From an uncultured Rothia sp. (GTDB taxonomy: Bacteria > Actinomycetota > Actinomycetes > Actinomycetales > Micrococcaceae): a stretch of DNA of 18,162 bases. Every line of letters starts with the position of its first letter. The first letter of the stretch is position 1. Of this stretch, positions 6,518 to 13,591 are shown in pieces. The position numbers were made by a program, and so were the translations under genes. The DNA lies in assembly GCF_937976295.1 (NCBI RefSeq), contig NZ_CALJRY010000226.1:1-18162 (forward strand). Reading direction: 5' to 3'. The notes beneath the pieces were generated by a model that saw nothing but the letters and a program-made list of their open reading frames with translations, made no database searches and was not told the DNA's origin.

Positions 6518-7239
6518 GCGTGAATGCCCAGTCCGAACATTTGCAGTGGGTATTCGGTGAAGCCCATCATGGCTACCGCGTACCAGGCGATGTACCCGGT
6601 CAGTACTAGAACGAGTGCCTTCTCGCGTGCACTGCCGGCGTCACCCAGGATTGGGAGTGCCATGTAGCCGCTCTTTTTCCATAGTGGGGACGCCACCAGG
6701 GGTTTTATGACAATGGGGTAGAGGGGCAGTAGTCCGCGGGTTGTCAGTAGGTCGCCCAGAAGGTGAATGGTGGCGCCGACCGAAATAGCCCAGGGGAGTA
6801 GTGCCAGCGAATCGGTCGTGTAGGCGGCGTACCCGAGGGCGACGGCACCAATCCATCCACCCGGTGCGCCGAGCACGCGCAAGGCTAGGCCGCCCGAGAA
6901 TGCGGCAAGAAGTAGTGAGGCCCAGGGGATTCCGTTGTAGCTCAGGTTGGCGCTGAAATAGGCGATCGCCCAGAAGGCTACTAGGCCCAAAATGGAGTGT
7001 GTTCCCTTGCGGTGTCCACCGCTGACCGCCCCGACAATGCGCGCTACCCAGCGTGAAATGGGTGGAATGGAGTTGGCGATACTGCCGTTATGGTGGTCAA
7101 TATCCGGTAGCATGCCCGCACCGGCGCACGCCAGGGTGGTCACGATGAGGGTAGGGGTGTCGGGAACCTGCACCACTCCCGTCTCGACGAGCACTAGCCA
7201 GCCAGCTGCGGCGCTGACTGTGTGCGAATAGCCCATCAT
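6511..7239 (-). CDS. YdjM/DUF457-type membrane-bound metal-dependent hydrolase
   Basis: A 242-residue multi-pass membrane protein of the DUF457 family, annotated as LexA-binding inner-membrane-associated putative hydrolase (YdjM). Conserved metal-ligand-like residues are visible in order: GYSH (H6), LPDIDHH (D46, D48, H49), HRKGTHS (H76, H81) and HLLGD (H159, D163), the last followed by TTRG. Hydrophobic helices alternate with these motifs, so the ligands could cluster at one membrane face. Biochemical substrate is unknown for the family. The start is at complement 7237-7239 with GGAGG nine bases upstream; a second ATG follows immediately. It lies downstream of a 75-residue gene on the same strand but separated by 184 bases carrying an inverted repeat, so it probably has its own promoter. 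Confidence 0.85.
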   Translation of the reverse strand: MMGYSHTVSAAAGWLVLVETGVVQVPDTPTLIVTTLACAGAGMLPDIDHHNGSIANSIPPISRWVARIVGAVSGGHRKGTHSILGLVAFWAIAYFSANLSYNGIPWASLLLAAFSGGLALRVLGAPGGWIGAVALGYAAYTTDSLALLPWAISVGATIHLLGDLLTTRGLLPLYPIVIKPLVASPLWKKSGYMALPILGDAGSAREKALVLVLTGYIAWYAVAMMGFTEYPLQMFGLGIHAA

Positions 7240-7345
7240 GGGGAGGTGCCTCCTTGGGTGTGATTGCTCAGCGAGTGTGTCTGCGAGTATGTTTGCCCGG
7301 TGCGTTCGGGCTGTTCGCCGAACTTATTAGAACAAATATAGCATA

Positions 7346-7365
7346 TATCGAAATTACTTTCGATA
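7346..7365. promoter_or_regulatory. Perfect inverted repeat, candidate operator for the DUF457 gene
   Basis: TATCGAAA-TTAC-TTTCGATA is a perfect 8+8 dyad with a four-base centre, about 105 bases upstream of the DUF457 start and within an AT-rich patch. The geometry is typical of dimeric repressor sites. No regulator gene is adjacent. On the minus strand a TATATT lies just downstream and could be a -10 element. Confidence 0.5.
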
Positions 7366-7383
7366 GATGGGGTTACACCTCAA

Positions 7384-7417
7384 ACGGAGCCACCTCTCAC
7401 ACGGAACCACCTCTCAC
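7384..7417. repeat. 17-base tandem duplication after the 75-residue gene
   Basis: ACGGAGCCACCTCTCAC (7384-7400) and ACGGAACCACCTCTCAC (7401-7417) are adjacent and differ at one base. A partial third copy overlaps the last codons of the minus-strand gene (the CAAACGGAAGAG region at 7432-7443). Confidence 0.75.
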
Positions 7418-7423
7418 ATAGCG

Positions 7424-7651
7424 CTACCCTTCAAACGGAAGAGTCTGCTTCCAGAACTCACGCTCGCGCAGGTAATTCTCCAGCCAGCCCACGTGCTCAG
7501 AGCATGCCAACCAGATTTTGCGGCGCTCGGGGGTGTGCACCTTCGGGTTGTTCCACAGCAGCTGAAATTCTGCCGCCTGCTGACAGCCCTTGCGGGAGCA
7601 CTTGGCGTACTCGGGCTGTGCATCCTGAGAGAGTGAACCGAGCAGATCCAT
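7424..7651 (-). CDS. Small conserved actinobacterial Cys/His protein
   Basis: A 75-residue protein with a CSRKGC pair (C18, C23) and an ACSEH motif (C50, H53), a likely single zinc site. Between them is the block LLWNNPKVHTPERRKIWLAC, which I recognise from small actinobacterial proteins often labelled acetone carboxylase in databases. That label has no visible support, since there are no carboxylase domains at this size. The function is unknown. The ATG at complement 7649-7651 has AAGGAAAAG upstream, a modest ribosome binding site. The gene is single; a GCCCGCAC/GTGCGGGC dyad (7699-7706 with 7724-7731) lies in its upstream region. Confidence 0.8.
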   Translation of the reverse strand: MDLLGSLSQDAQPEYAKCSRKGCQQAAEFQLLWNNPKVHTPERRKIWLACSEHVGWLENYLREREFWKQTLPFEG

Positions 7652-7935
7652 GTTTTCTTTTCCTTACTATTACGCCTCTACGTGCGGTGTTGTTCCGTGC
7701 CCGCACAACCCCGCAGAAAAAGGGTGCGGGCTGTTCCGCTTCAGCTAGTGTACGCGCCCGATGAGGCATGTAAAAGAAGAGGAATAGAGGTTGTGTTCAA
7801 GAGCGGAGTGTAGCCTGCGGCACCATCACCCTAAAACGCGGTAAAATAAGGTTCGACTGTCCATCCGTCCACACCCCAACCGTGGAGCCGCTGCATCGGC
7901 TCCAATCGCGAGGGGTCGACTCATCAAGGAAGCTC

Positions 7936-8649
7936 ATGAGCGAGAACACTCCCAAGACCGTGCTGGTCACCGGCGGCAACCGAGGCATCGGCTACGAAAT
8001 TGCCAAGGAATTCCAGGCAGCAGGACACAACGTCTGCATCACCTACCGTAGCGGTGAAGCCCCCGAAGAATTTTTCGCCGTCAAGGCAGATGTACGCGAT
8101 GCCGACAGCATTAACGAAGCCTTCAAGGAAATTGAGGCAGAATTCGGCCCCGTGGAGGTGCTGGTCGCCAACGCAGGTATCACCCGCGACATGCTGCTGA
8201 TGCGCATGAAGGAATCCGACTTCACCGACGTGGTCGACACCAACCTCACCGGTTCTTTCCGCGTGGTTCAGCGCGCCATCAAGGGCATGCTGAAGCTCAA
8301 GCGCGGCCGCATCATCCTGGTTTCCTCCGTGGTGGGTCTGTACGGTTCTCCCGGTCAGGTCAACTACTCCGCATCTAAGGCGGCACTGGTCGGTATGGCA
8401 CGCTCCATCACCCGTGAGCTGGGCGGCCGTAACATCACCGCTAACGTGGTGGCACCGGGCTTCATTAACACCGCAATGACCGAGGTTTTGCCCGAAGAGA
8501 CCAAGAAGAACTACCTTGCGTCCATCCCGGCTGGTCGCTTCGCTGAGGCGGAAGAGGTCGCTCGCGTGATTCGCTGGCTCGCATCCGATGAGGCGAGCTA
8601 CATTTCTGGCGCTGTCATCCCCGTTGATGGCGGCCTCGGCATGGGTCAC
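7936..8649 (+). CDS. fabG: 3-oxoacyl-ACP reductase (FabG/MabA type)
   Basis: A 237-238-residue short-chain dehydrogenase that reduces 3-ketoacyl-ACP with NADPH in type II fatty-acid synthesis. Visible are the Rossmann motif TGGNRGIG (12-19), NAG (79-81), the structural N103, catalytic S131, Y144 and K148 in YSASK, and the PGFINTAMT substrate loop (174-182). The short N-terminus and overall pattern resemble mycobacterial MabA. The start at 7936 is preceded by AAGGAAG five bases away; an earlier in-frame ATG at 7882 has no such site. The TAA stop falls at 8650-8652. It is followed after 71 bases by a second SDR that may provide the next reduction step. Confidence 0.9.
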
Positions 8650-8723
8650 TAACCCCACCCGTACGGACTGCATGAAGCGCCCGAGCGTGGGCGCACCCTT
8701 TCTAGACTTAAGGACATAAAACT

Positions 8724-9467
8724 ATGGCACAGCTGACCGGCAAGACCATTATCATCACCGGCTCCTCCCGCGGCGTTGGCGCAGACACCGCACAGATTCT
8801 CGCCGCCGAAGGCGCGAACATTGTGGTGAACTACCGCTCCAAGGCACCGCGCGCGAACAAGATCGTCAAGGCTATTGAAGAGGCTGGCGGCAAGGCAATT
8901 GCAGTGCAGGCTGACGTGACCAACAGCGAGGACCTGCAGAACCTCGTCAACACCGCTGTGGAGACCTTCGGCTCCCTGGACTACCTGATCCTGAACGCTT
9001 CGGGCGGCATGGAAACCGGCATGGGTGAAGACTACGCAATGCGCCTGAACCGTGACGCACAGCTGAACCTGGCACGCCTGGCCGCAGAGAAGATGCCCGA
9101 AGGCGCACGCATTGTGTTCGTGACCAGCCACCAGGCGCACTTCATCCGCGAGGTTGAGACCATGGACGAGTACAAGCCCGTCGCAGAGTCCAAGCGTGCC
9201 GGTGAAGATGCACTAATCGCCGAGATTCCCGCGCTCTCCGAGAAGGGCATCTCCCTGGTCGTGGTCTCCGCTGACATGATTGAAGGCACCGTCACCGCAA
9301 CCCTGCTGAACCGCCTGCACCCCGGCGCTATTGAGCAGCGCCGAGAGACCGCCGGCAAGCTCTACACCGTCAACGAGTTCGCGCAGGAAATCGCGAAGAT
9401 GGTCACCGCAGACGTTGAGACCGGCCACGTTGAGCTGGTCGGCGGCGCACGCGGCTTCATCGACTAA
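8724..9467 (+). CDS. Atypical SDR with Y-X6-K motif, possible enoyl-ACP reductase
   Basis: A 247-residue short-chain dehydrogenase with the NADP-binding motif TGSSRGVG (12-19), NASG (91-94) and S135 (in TSHQ). The classical YxxxK is missing: the position four before K157 is Val. A tyrosine instead sits at 150, giving Y-K-P-V-A-E-S-K, that is Y-(X)6-K. This spacing is known from enoyl-ACP reductases FabI, InhA and FabL. The gene follows fabG as inhA follows mabA in mycobacteria, so an enoyl reductase role is attractive. Overall sequence is SDR-like rather than FabI-like, closest in style to FabL. This is inference; the enzyme could be a different oxidoreductase. AAGGAC lies upstream of the ATG. 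Confidence 0.8.
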   Translation: MAQLTGKTIIITGSSRGVGADTAQILAAEGANIVVNYRSKAPRANKIVKAIEEAGGKAIAVQADVTNSEDLQNLVNTAVETFGSLDYLILNASGGMETGMGEDYAMRLNRDAQLNLARLAAEKMPEGARIVFVTSHQAHFIREVETMDEYKPVAESKRAGEDALIAEIPALSEKGISLVVVSADMIEGTVTATLLNRLHPGAIEQRRETAGKLYTVNEFAQEIAKMVTADVETGHVELVGGARGFID

Positions 9468-9477
9468 TAACCCTGTA

Positions 9478-9599
9478 GCTATAGGTGCCGCTGCGGATGC
9501 GCCCGCACCCCTGACAAGGTACATCTGACAAGGTACATTTGATGAGGCGCGCCGCCTTCGACGCGGCGGCACCTATAGCCCATAAGTCCACCTATAGCC
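9478..9599. repeat. Composite intergenic repeat: long stem, tandem 14-mers, repeated arm
   Basis: GCTATAGGTGCCGC (9478-9491) is a perfect inverted copy of 9566-9579. With one wobble the stem extends to 18 bp (9478-9495 with 9562-9579). The loop holds two head-to-tail copies of CTGACAAGGTACAT (9511-9524, 9525-9538). The right arm core CACCTATAGCC occurs again 19 bases later (9570-9580 and 9589-9599), so two right arms compete for one left arm. No T-run follows, so it is not a standard terminator. It could be a small non-autonomous mobile repeat or a regulatory leader; no clear target duplication is seen. Confidence 0.7.
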
Positions 9600-9610
9600 T
9601 CTAAGACTTT

Positions 9611-9679
9611 GCGCGAGGAACCCAATGTGGGGTGCCCGCGCACTTATGCGCCAACCGCTCCGATAACCCGGCACGGGTT
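9611..9679 (+). other. Hairpin-rich leader before the ABC ATPase gene
   Basis: An imperfect stem GCGCGAGGAACCC / GGGGTGCCCGCGC (about 9611-9641) is followed by a perfect AACCCG-GCA-CGGGTT hairpin (9665-9679), 50 bases before the ATG at 9729. Together with the upstream repeat this makes most of the 261-base spacer structured. Confidence 0.4.
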
Positions 9680-9728
9680 GCGGGGTGAGGGGCGCATCCC
9701 ATCCATCTAACTCACTGGAAGAAGAACC

Positions 9729-10517
9729 ATGAGCACCGTACTCAACCTTCAGAATGTCTCCGTGATTCGCGGCGGCCGCCCCATCCTTAACAACGTTTCG
9801 TGGACTGTGAACGAAGGTGAACGCTGGGTCGTTCTGGGCCCCAACGGCGCCGGTAAGTCCACTCTGCTTTCGATTGCGGCAGCCCGCCTGCACCCGACCA
9901 GCGGCGAGGTTGAAATCCTTGACGAGACCCTCGGCGCTGTTGACGTGTTCGACCTGCGCCCGCGCATTGGTCTGTCCTCCGGTGCTTCGGCTACCCAGAT
10001 TCCCGCGAACGAGAAGGTCTCTGACGTTGTCGTGACCGCAGCGTACGCTGTGTCCGGCCGCTGGAAGGAAGAATACGACGTCATGGACGACGAGCGTGCA
10101 ACCGAGCTGCTGGCTGAGTGGGGTGTTGACACCCTCGCTGACCGCACCTTCGGTTCCCTCTCCGACGGCGAGCGCAAGCGTGCACTGATTGCCCGCGCCC
10201 TCATGACCGACCCCGAGCTGCTGCTGCTGGACGAGCCCGGCGCAGGCATGGACATCTCCGGCCGTGAGGACCTGGTCGAGCGTCTGACCGCACTTGCCGC
10301 TGACCCCTACGCACCGGCTACCGTGCTCATCACCCACCACCTCGAGGAAATCCCGGCGGGCTTCACCCACGCCCTGCTGATCCGTGACGGCGGCGTGGTC
10401 GCTGCCGGCCCGATCCTGTCCACCATTACCGAGGCGAACCTCGCAGCAACCTACGACATGGACCTGGCTCTGACCGTCACCTCCGCGGGTCGTTACTCCG
10501 CGTTCAAGCGCGCATGA
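9729..10517 (+). CDS. Orphan ABC-type ATP-binding protein
   Basis: A 262-residue single ABC domain with Walker A GPNGAGKS (37-44), Walker B LLLLDEP (164-170) and the H-loop region ITHH (H203, H204). Two features are atypical: the signature reads LSDGERK (144-150) instead of LSGGQ, and the Q-loop region reads RIGLSSGASATQ without the usual Gln after the hydrophobic strand. No permease or binding-protein gene is adjacent, so transport is not supported by context. Its TGA overlaps the ATG of the RNA methyltransferase gene as ATGA, which links it to RNA modification or ribosome biology by position only. GGAAGAAG precedes the start. It might still serve a permease encoded elsewhere. Confidence 0.85.
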   Translation: MSTVLNLQNVSVIRGGRPILNNVSWTVNEGERWVVLGPNGAGKSTLLSIAAARLHPTSGEVEILDETLGAVDVFDLRPRIGLSSGASATQIPANEKVSDVVVTAAYAVSGRWKEEYDVMDDERATELLAEWGVDTLADRTFGSLSDGERKRALIARALMTDPELLLLDEPGAGMDISGREDLVERLTALAADPYAPATVLITHHLEEIPAGFTHALLIRDGGVVAAGPILSTITEANLAATYDMDLALTVTSAGRYSAFKRA

Positions 10518-11392
10518 GCCGTGCCCCGAAGCAACTGAGCGCCGAACAGATCGCTGAGCGTGCCGAGCGTGTCTACGCCATCGAGTCGGTTACGGCTCTG
10601 GCGCAGGCACCCGAGCAGACTTTGCGCTACTACACGCAGCTGACCGATGTGAAGCTCCGTAGCGCCATGGAACCGCAGTGGGGTATTTACATTGCGGAGT
10701 CCTCGAAGGTGATTCGTCGTGCGCTCGCTGCCGGCCATCAGCCCGTTTCTTTCCTGATGAGTGAAAAATGGGCTGATGATTTGGCGGATGTTTTGCGCGC
10801 GCACCCTGACACTCCCGCGTATGTGGGTAGTGAAGAGCAGCTGGAGCAGGTGACCGGTTTTCATCTGCATCGTGGCGCGTTGGCGGCGATGGCTCGTCCG
10901 GCGCCGCAGCCTCTGGAGCGGTTGCTGCAGGGTGCGTCTCGCGTGGCGATTTTGGAAGATATTGTGGACCACACGAATGTGGGAGCTATTTTCCGTTCGG
11001 CTGCCGCGCTGAACGTGGATGCTGTGCTGGTGACTCCGCGGTGCGCTGATCCGCTGTATCGCCGCTCGATTCGCGTGTCGATGGGTACCGTTTTTCAGGT
11101 GCCGTGGGCTCGCTTGGAGTCGTGGCCTGCCAACTTGCAGACCCTGCACGAGCTGGGCTTTAAGAGCGCGGCGTTGGCTCTGGAGGAGGACTCGCTGACC
11201 CTGGAGGAGCTGTCTGCTCGCCGGGATGAGAAGCTTGCGCTGATTCTGGGCACGGAGGGGCACGGCCTGTCGCTCCGCACCTTGGCGGCGTGTGACGATA
11301 CGGTGATGATTCCGATGTCGCACGGTGTGGATTCTTTGAATGTTGCGGCGGCGAGCGCCGTGGCGTTCTGGGAGACCCGCCCGCGTTCATAA
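10514..11392 (+). CDS. SpoU/TrmH-family RNA 2'-O-methyltransferase
   Basis: A 292-residue SPOUT methyltransferase that transfers a methyl group from SAM to a ribose 2'-OH in rRNA or tRNA. Motif 1 NVGAIFRSAAAL (155-166, with catalytic-type N155 and R161), motif 2 GTEGHGL (246-252) and motif 3 IPMSHGVDSLNVAAAS (266-281) form the knotted SAM site. About 130 N-terminal residues precede it and probably form an RNA-binding domain with a GxxHRGALAA segment near 115-125, as in RlmB/TsnR-like enzymes. Target nucleotide cannot be assigned. Start codon overlaps the upstream ABC ATPase stop by four bases, so expression is coupled. In the second half of the gene codon choice becomes richer in T-ending codons than in the ATPase. 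Confidence 0.9.
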   Translation: MSRAPKQLSAEQIAERAERVYAIESVTALAQAPEQTLRYYTQLTDVKLRSAMEPQWGIYIAESSKVIRRALAAGHQPVSFLMSEKWADDLADVLRAHPDTPAYVGSEEQLEQVTGFHLHRGALAAMARPAPQPLERLLQGASRVAILEDIVDHTNVGAIFRSAAALNVDAVLVTPRCADPLYRRSIRVSMGTVFQVPWARLESWPANLQTLHELGFKSAALALEEDSLTLEELSARRDEKLALILGTEGHGLSLRTLAACDDTVMIPMSHGVDSLNVAAASAVAFWETRPRS

Positions 11393-11417
11393 CCCGAGTC
11401 CTAATCTGGTTATTAAC

Positions 11418-11450
11418 CCGCGTGAGTGCCTTCTTCGGGTGCCCACGCGG
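11418..11450 (+). terminator. Possible terminator hairpin after the RNA methyltransferase gene
   Basis: CCGCGTG (11418-11424) pairs with CACGCGG (11444-11450), with an inner CC/GG pairing around TTCTTC. There is no T-run after it, so termination is uncertain. Confidence 0.45.
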
Positions 11451-11517
11451 TGTGTAGGTTGGTGTCTGTGAGGGAATGTACTGGGATTTAATCCGTGAAG
11501 GTGGTACCCTTAATGGG

Positions 11518-11629
11518 TTGTGCGCGCCCTATGCGGGCACAATGGTGATGCGCTCTGAGATTTTCTCGATAGCTGCACATCGAAAAACCTACTCCATCTA
11601 TATAAGGGCTACTGGCAAAATCCAGTAGC
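11518..11629 (+). promoter_or_regulatory. Leader hairpins of rpmE2
   Basis: Two hairpins precede rpmE2: TTGTGC/GCACAA (11518-11542) and a perfect GCTACTGG-CAAAAT-CCAGTAGC (11608-11629). The second ends two to three bases before the GAAGAAGG ribosome binding site (11631-11638). Ribosomal-protein leaders, including L31 leader candidates in Actinobacteria, have been proposed. TATATA at 11599-11604 could be a -10 element, which would place the second hairpin at the very 5' end. Confidence 0.45.
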
Positions 11630-11644
11630 AGAAGAAGGTAATCA

Positions 11645-11899
11645 ATGAAGGCAGAAATCCACCCGGACTACAACCTGGTTCTGTTCCGCGACCTCGCATC
11701 CGGCAAGGTCTTCCTGACCCGTTCCACCATGACCTCGGACAAGACCGAGAAGTGGGAAGACGGCAACGAGTACCCGATTGTCGAGGTTGAAATCTCGTCC
11801 GAGTCGCACCCGTTCTACACCGGTAAGCAGCGCATCATGGACTCCGCAGGTCGCGTCGAGCGCTTCAACGCACGCTTCGCAAACTTCGGCAAGAAGTAA
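11645..11899 (+). CDS. rpmE2: Ribosomal protein bL31, type B (zinc-free)
   Basis: An 84-residue L31 of the long, C-minus type: it starts MKAEIHPDYNLVLFRD, has the SGKVFLTRST and SSESHPFYTGKQ blocks and the RVERFNARF end. It contains no cysteine, so it cannot bind the zinc that type A L31 does. Type B L31 commonly replaces type A under zinc limitation and is often Zur-controlled. I do not see a convincing Zur box upstream; GAGATTTTCTC at 11557-11567 is a dyad but does not fit the known box. The ribosome binding site GAAGAAGG is six bases from the ATG. The gene is monocistronic with a terminator. Confidence 0.95.
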   Translation: MKAEIHPDYNLVLFRDLASGKVFLTRSTMTSDKTEKWEDGNEYPIVEVEISSESHPFYTGKQRIMDSAGRVERFNARFANFGKK

Positions 11900-11933
11900 A
11901 TCTTCTGTCCCAGTTTTGCTTTTTAGCGAAATC

Positions 11934-11973
11934 AATGCCCCGTTTTCCTTGGTTTTCAAGGAGGCGGGGCATT
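11934..11973 (+). terminator. Terminator after rpmE2
   Basis: AATGCCCCG (11934-11942) pairs with CGGGGCATT (11965-11973), with an inner TCCTTG/CAAGGA stem. A modest T-tract (GCGTTTTA) follows. Confidence 0.75.
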
Positions 11974-12224
11974 GTGCGTTTTATGGTGAGAGCTGCAATA
12001 TTCGCCCAAACGTGAGGAAAGTTGTAATGTAAAACCTTTCGTTCGCCGGTGCGTAGACCGGCTGACGGCGTTACAATGAGTAAGTATTTTGCGAGCTGTG
12101 CATTTTCTGTGCCCTCCAGCACCGCCCCGTATCGGCGGGTATTCTCCGGCTCTCTGTATTCTAGAGACTTCGCTGGATGCGCTGCGCGCCTCGCGTATCA
12201 CCACCTCAAACAAAGGACAACTTA
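11974..12224 (+). promoter_or_regulatory. Upstream region of the LCP gene
   Basis: A perfect GCCGGT-GCGTAG-ACCGGC hairpin (12045-12062) is followed by TACAAT (12072-12077), a good -10 hexamer lacking a clear -35. Slightly upstream, GGAAAG and CGTTC lie 18 bases apart (about 12016-12044). This resembles the GGAA...CGTT pattern of extracytoplasmic-function sigma promoters, which would suit an envelope gene. Which element is used cannot be decided from sequence. Confidence 0.3.
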
Positions 12225-13436
12225 ATGAGCGACGCTCACTCTGAACCGTCGCAGAAGAAGAAATGGGTCAAGCGTATTCTGCTGATCCTGCTGATTCTTC
12301 TGCTGGTTATTACCCTCGGTATTGGTTTCTTCATTTGGCGTGCTGGCCACACCTGGGATAGCAAGACCGAGAAGTTTGACTCCATCACTAATGTGGATGA
12401 AGACCTCAGCAAAATTAAGGAGCAGCTTGGCGAGGCTAAGCAGCTGAACGTGACGGAGCTGAAGGCTCCGACCGTCACCAACTCGGATACCGGCAAGAAC
12501 GGCGCTAACGCGAACGGCGCGAATGGCTCCGCAGATGGTGGCTCCGATGCTGCTGCGGCTCTTGCAGCGAACGCAAGCGAGCACGATAAGGACGGCGACG
12601 GCATCCTGGATGACGGTTACAGCTACGATGTCGTACAGGGTCCGGGTAAGAACATCCTGCTGCTCGGTAGCGACACCCGTTCCGGTTCTGAAGCAGCTCA
12701 GGTGAGCGGCTCCCGTGCAGACACCATCATGCTTGCTCACATCCCTGCTGATGGTAAGGGCGTTTACCTGGTTTCGATTATGCGTGATACCTGGGTGAAC
12801 ATCCCCGGTTACGGTGCGGCAAAGATTAACGCGGCACTGAACTACGGCGGTATTTCTCTGCAGGTGGCAACCGTTGAGAACCTACTGGGTATCAAGATTG
12901 ATCACGTGGCTGAGATTGAGTTTGAGGGCTTCAAGGCTCTGGTAAACTCGGTCGGCGGTGTCGACGTTCAGGTTCCCTTCAACTTCGATATCAACATTTG
13001 GTCCTTCAAGCAGGGCGTGCAGCACATGGACGGCGGTGCGGCACTTGCCTTCGTGCGTGCTCGTTACCAGTTCGCTGATGGTGACTACCAGCGTGTTCGT
13101 AACCAGCGTGCGTTCCTGCGCGGTCTGTACAACACGATGAAGTCTAAGGGTGCTCTGGATAGTGTGGGCTCTTTCCAGTCTGCTGTTGAGTCTATTGCTG
13201 GTTATATGCGTGTGGACTCCGGTCTGAACGCGGCACAGATTGCCCAGATTGCGGCTCCGGTGCTGACCAGCGGTGACACCACGATGCGCATGACCACCCT
13301 GCCGAACGCTGGTCCGGGTTGGTCCTATGACGGTCAGTCAATCGTTCTGGTTAACCAGGCTGCGAATGCCCAGCTGTCTTATGCTTTGCAGCATGACACG
13401 ATGGATCAGTTCATGGCTACTTACGGTCAGGACTAA
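12225..13436 (+). CDS. LytR-CpsA-Psr (LCP) family cell-wall ligase
   Basis: A 403-residue membrane-anchored protein that in this family transfers lipid-linked glycopolymers to peptidoglycan outside the membrane. A basic N-terminus (KKKWVKR) precedes one membrane helix (about 18-38). The LCP domain shows KNILLLGSDTR (142-152), RADTIMLAHI (164-173), VSIMRDTWVNIPG (183-195), KINAALNYGG (200-209) and RARYQFADGDYQRVRNQRAFLRGL (278-301). These include the Arg and Asp residues that bind pyrophosphate and metal. A low-complexity Asn/Gly/Ala/Ser linker (90-118) leads into DKDGDGILDDG (121-131), a calcium-loop-like motif. The LytR C-terminal domain is absent. AAAGGAC precedes the chosen start; the longer frame has no ribosome binding site. 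Monocistronic. Confidence 0.93.
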   Translation: MSDAHSEPSQKKKWVKRILLILLILLLVITLGIGFFIWRAGHTWDSKTEKFDSITNVDEDLSKIKEQLGEAKQLNVTELKAPTVTNSDTGKNGANANGANGSADGGSDAAAALAANASEHDKDGDGILDDGYSYDVVQGPGKNILLLGSDTRSGSEAAQVSGSRADTIMLAHIPADGKGVYLVSIMRDTWVNIPGYGAAKINAALNYGGISLQVATVENLLGIKIDHVAEIEFEGFKALVNSVGGVDVQVPFNFDINIWSFKQGVQHMDGGAALAFVRARYQFADGDYQRVRNQRAFLRGLYNTMKSKGALDSVGSFQSAVESIAGYMRVDSGLNAAQIAQIAAPVLTSGDTTMRMTTLPNAGPGWSYDGQSIVLVNQAANAQLSYALQHDTMDQFMATYGQD

Positions 13437-13449
13437 GGTTTGACTCCTT

Positions 13450-13484
13450 GCGGGGGTGAAAGCTGATGAGGCTTTTGCCCCCGC
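13450..13484 (+). terminator. Terminator after the LCP gene
   Basis: GCGGGGG (13450-13456) pairs with CCCCCGC (13478-13484), extended inward by AAAGC/GCTTT around a seven-base loop. TGTGTTT follows. Confidence 0.75.
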
Positions 13485-13519
13485 TGTGTTTAACCGTTCC
13501 TGGAGAAACTGGGTGTGTG

Positions 13520-13562
13520 AAAGGGCGGCTACCTCACCGTGATGGTGGGGTAGCCGCCCTTT
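13520..13562. terminator. Bidirectional terminator between convergent genes
   Basis: AAAGGGCGGCTACC (13520-13533) is a perfect inverted copy of GGTAGCCGCCCTTT (13549-13562), with an inner CACC/GGTG pairing. It lies between the LCP gene and the convergent membrane-protein gene, whose stop is at 13592. Confidence 0.85.
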
Positions 13563-13591
13563 CGTATCTTTACGCTCTGTCGTGGAGAAGC

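Noticed and set aside
9478..9579. Insertion sequence
   Set aside because: No transposase frame and no clear target-site duplication; at about 100 bases it could at most be a non-autonomous repeat.
11551..11570. Zur box upstream of rpmE2
   Set aside because: The dyad GAGATTTTCTC does not match the known actinobacterial Zur consensus in spacing or sequence.
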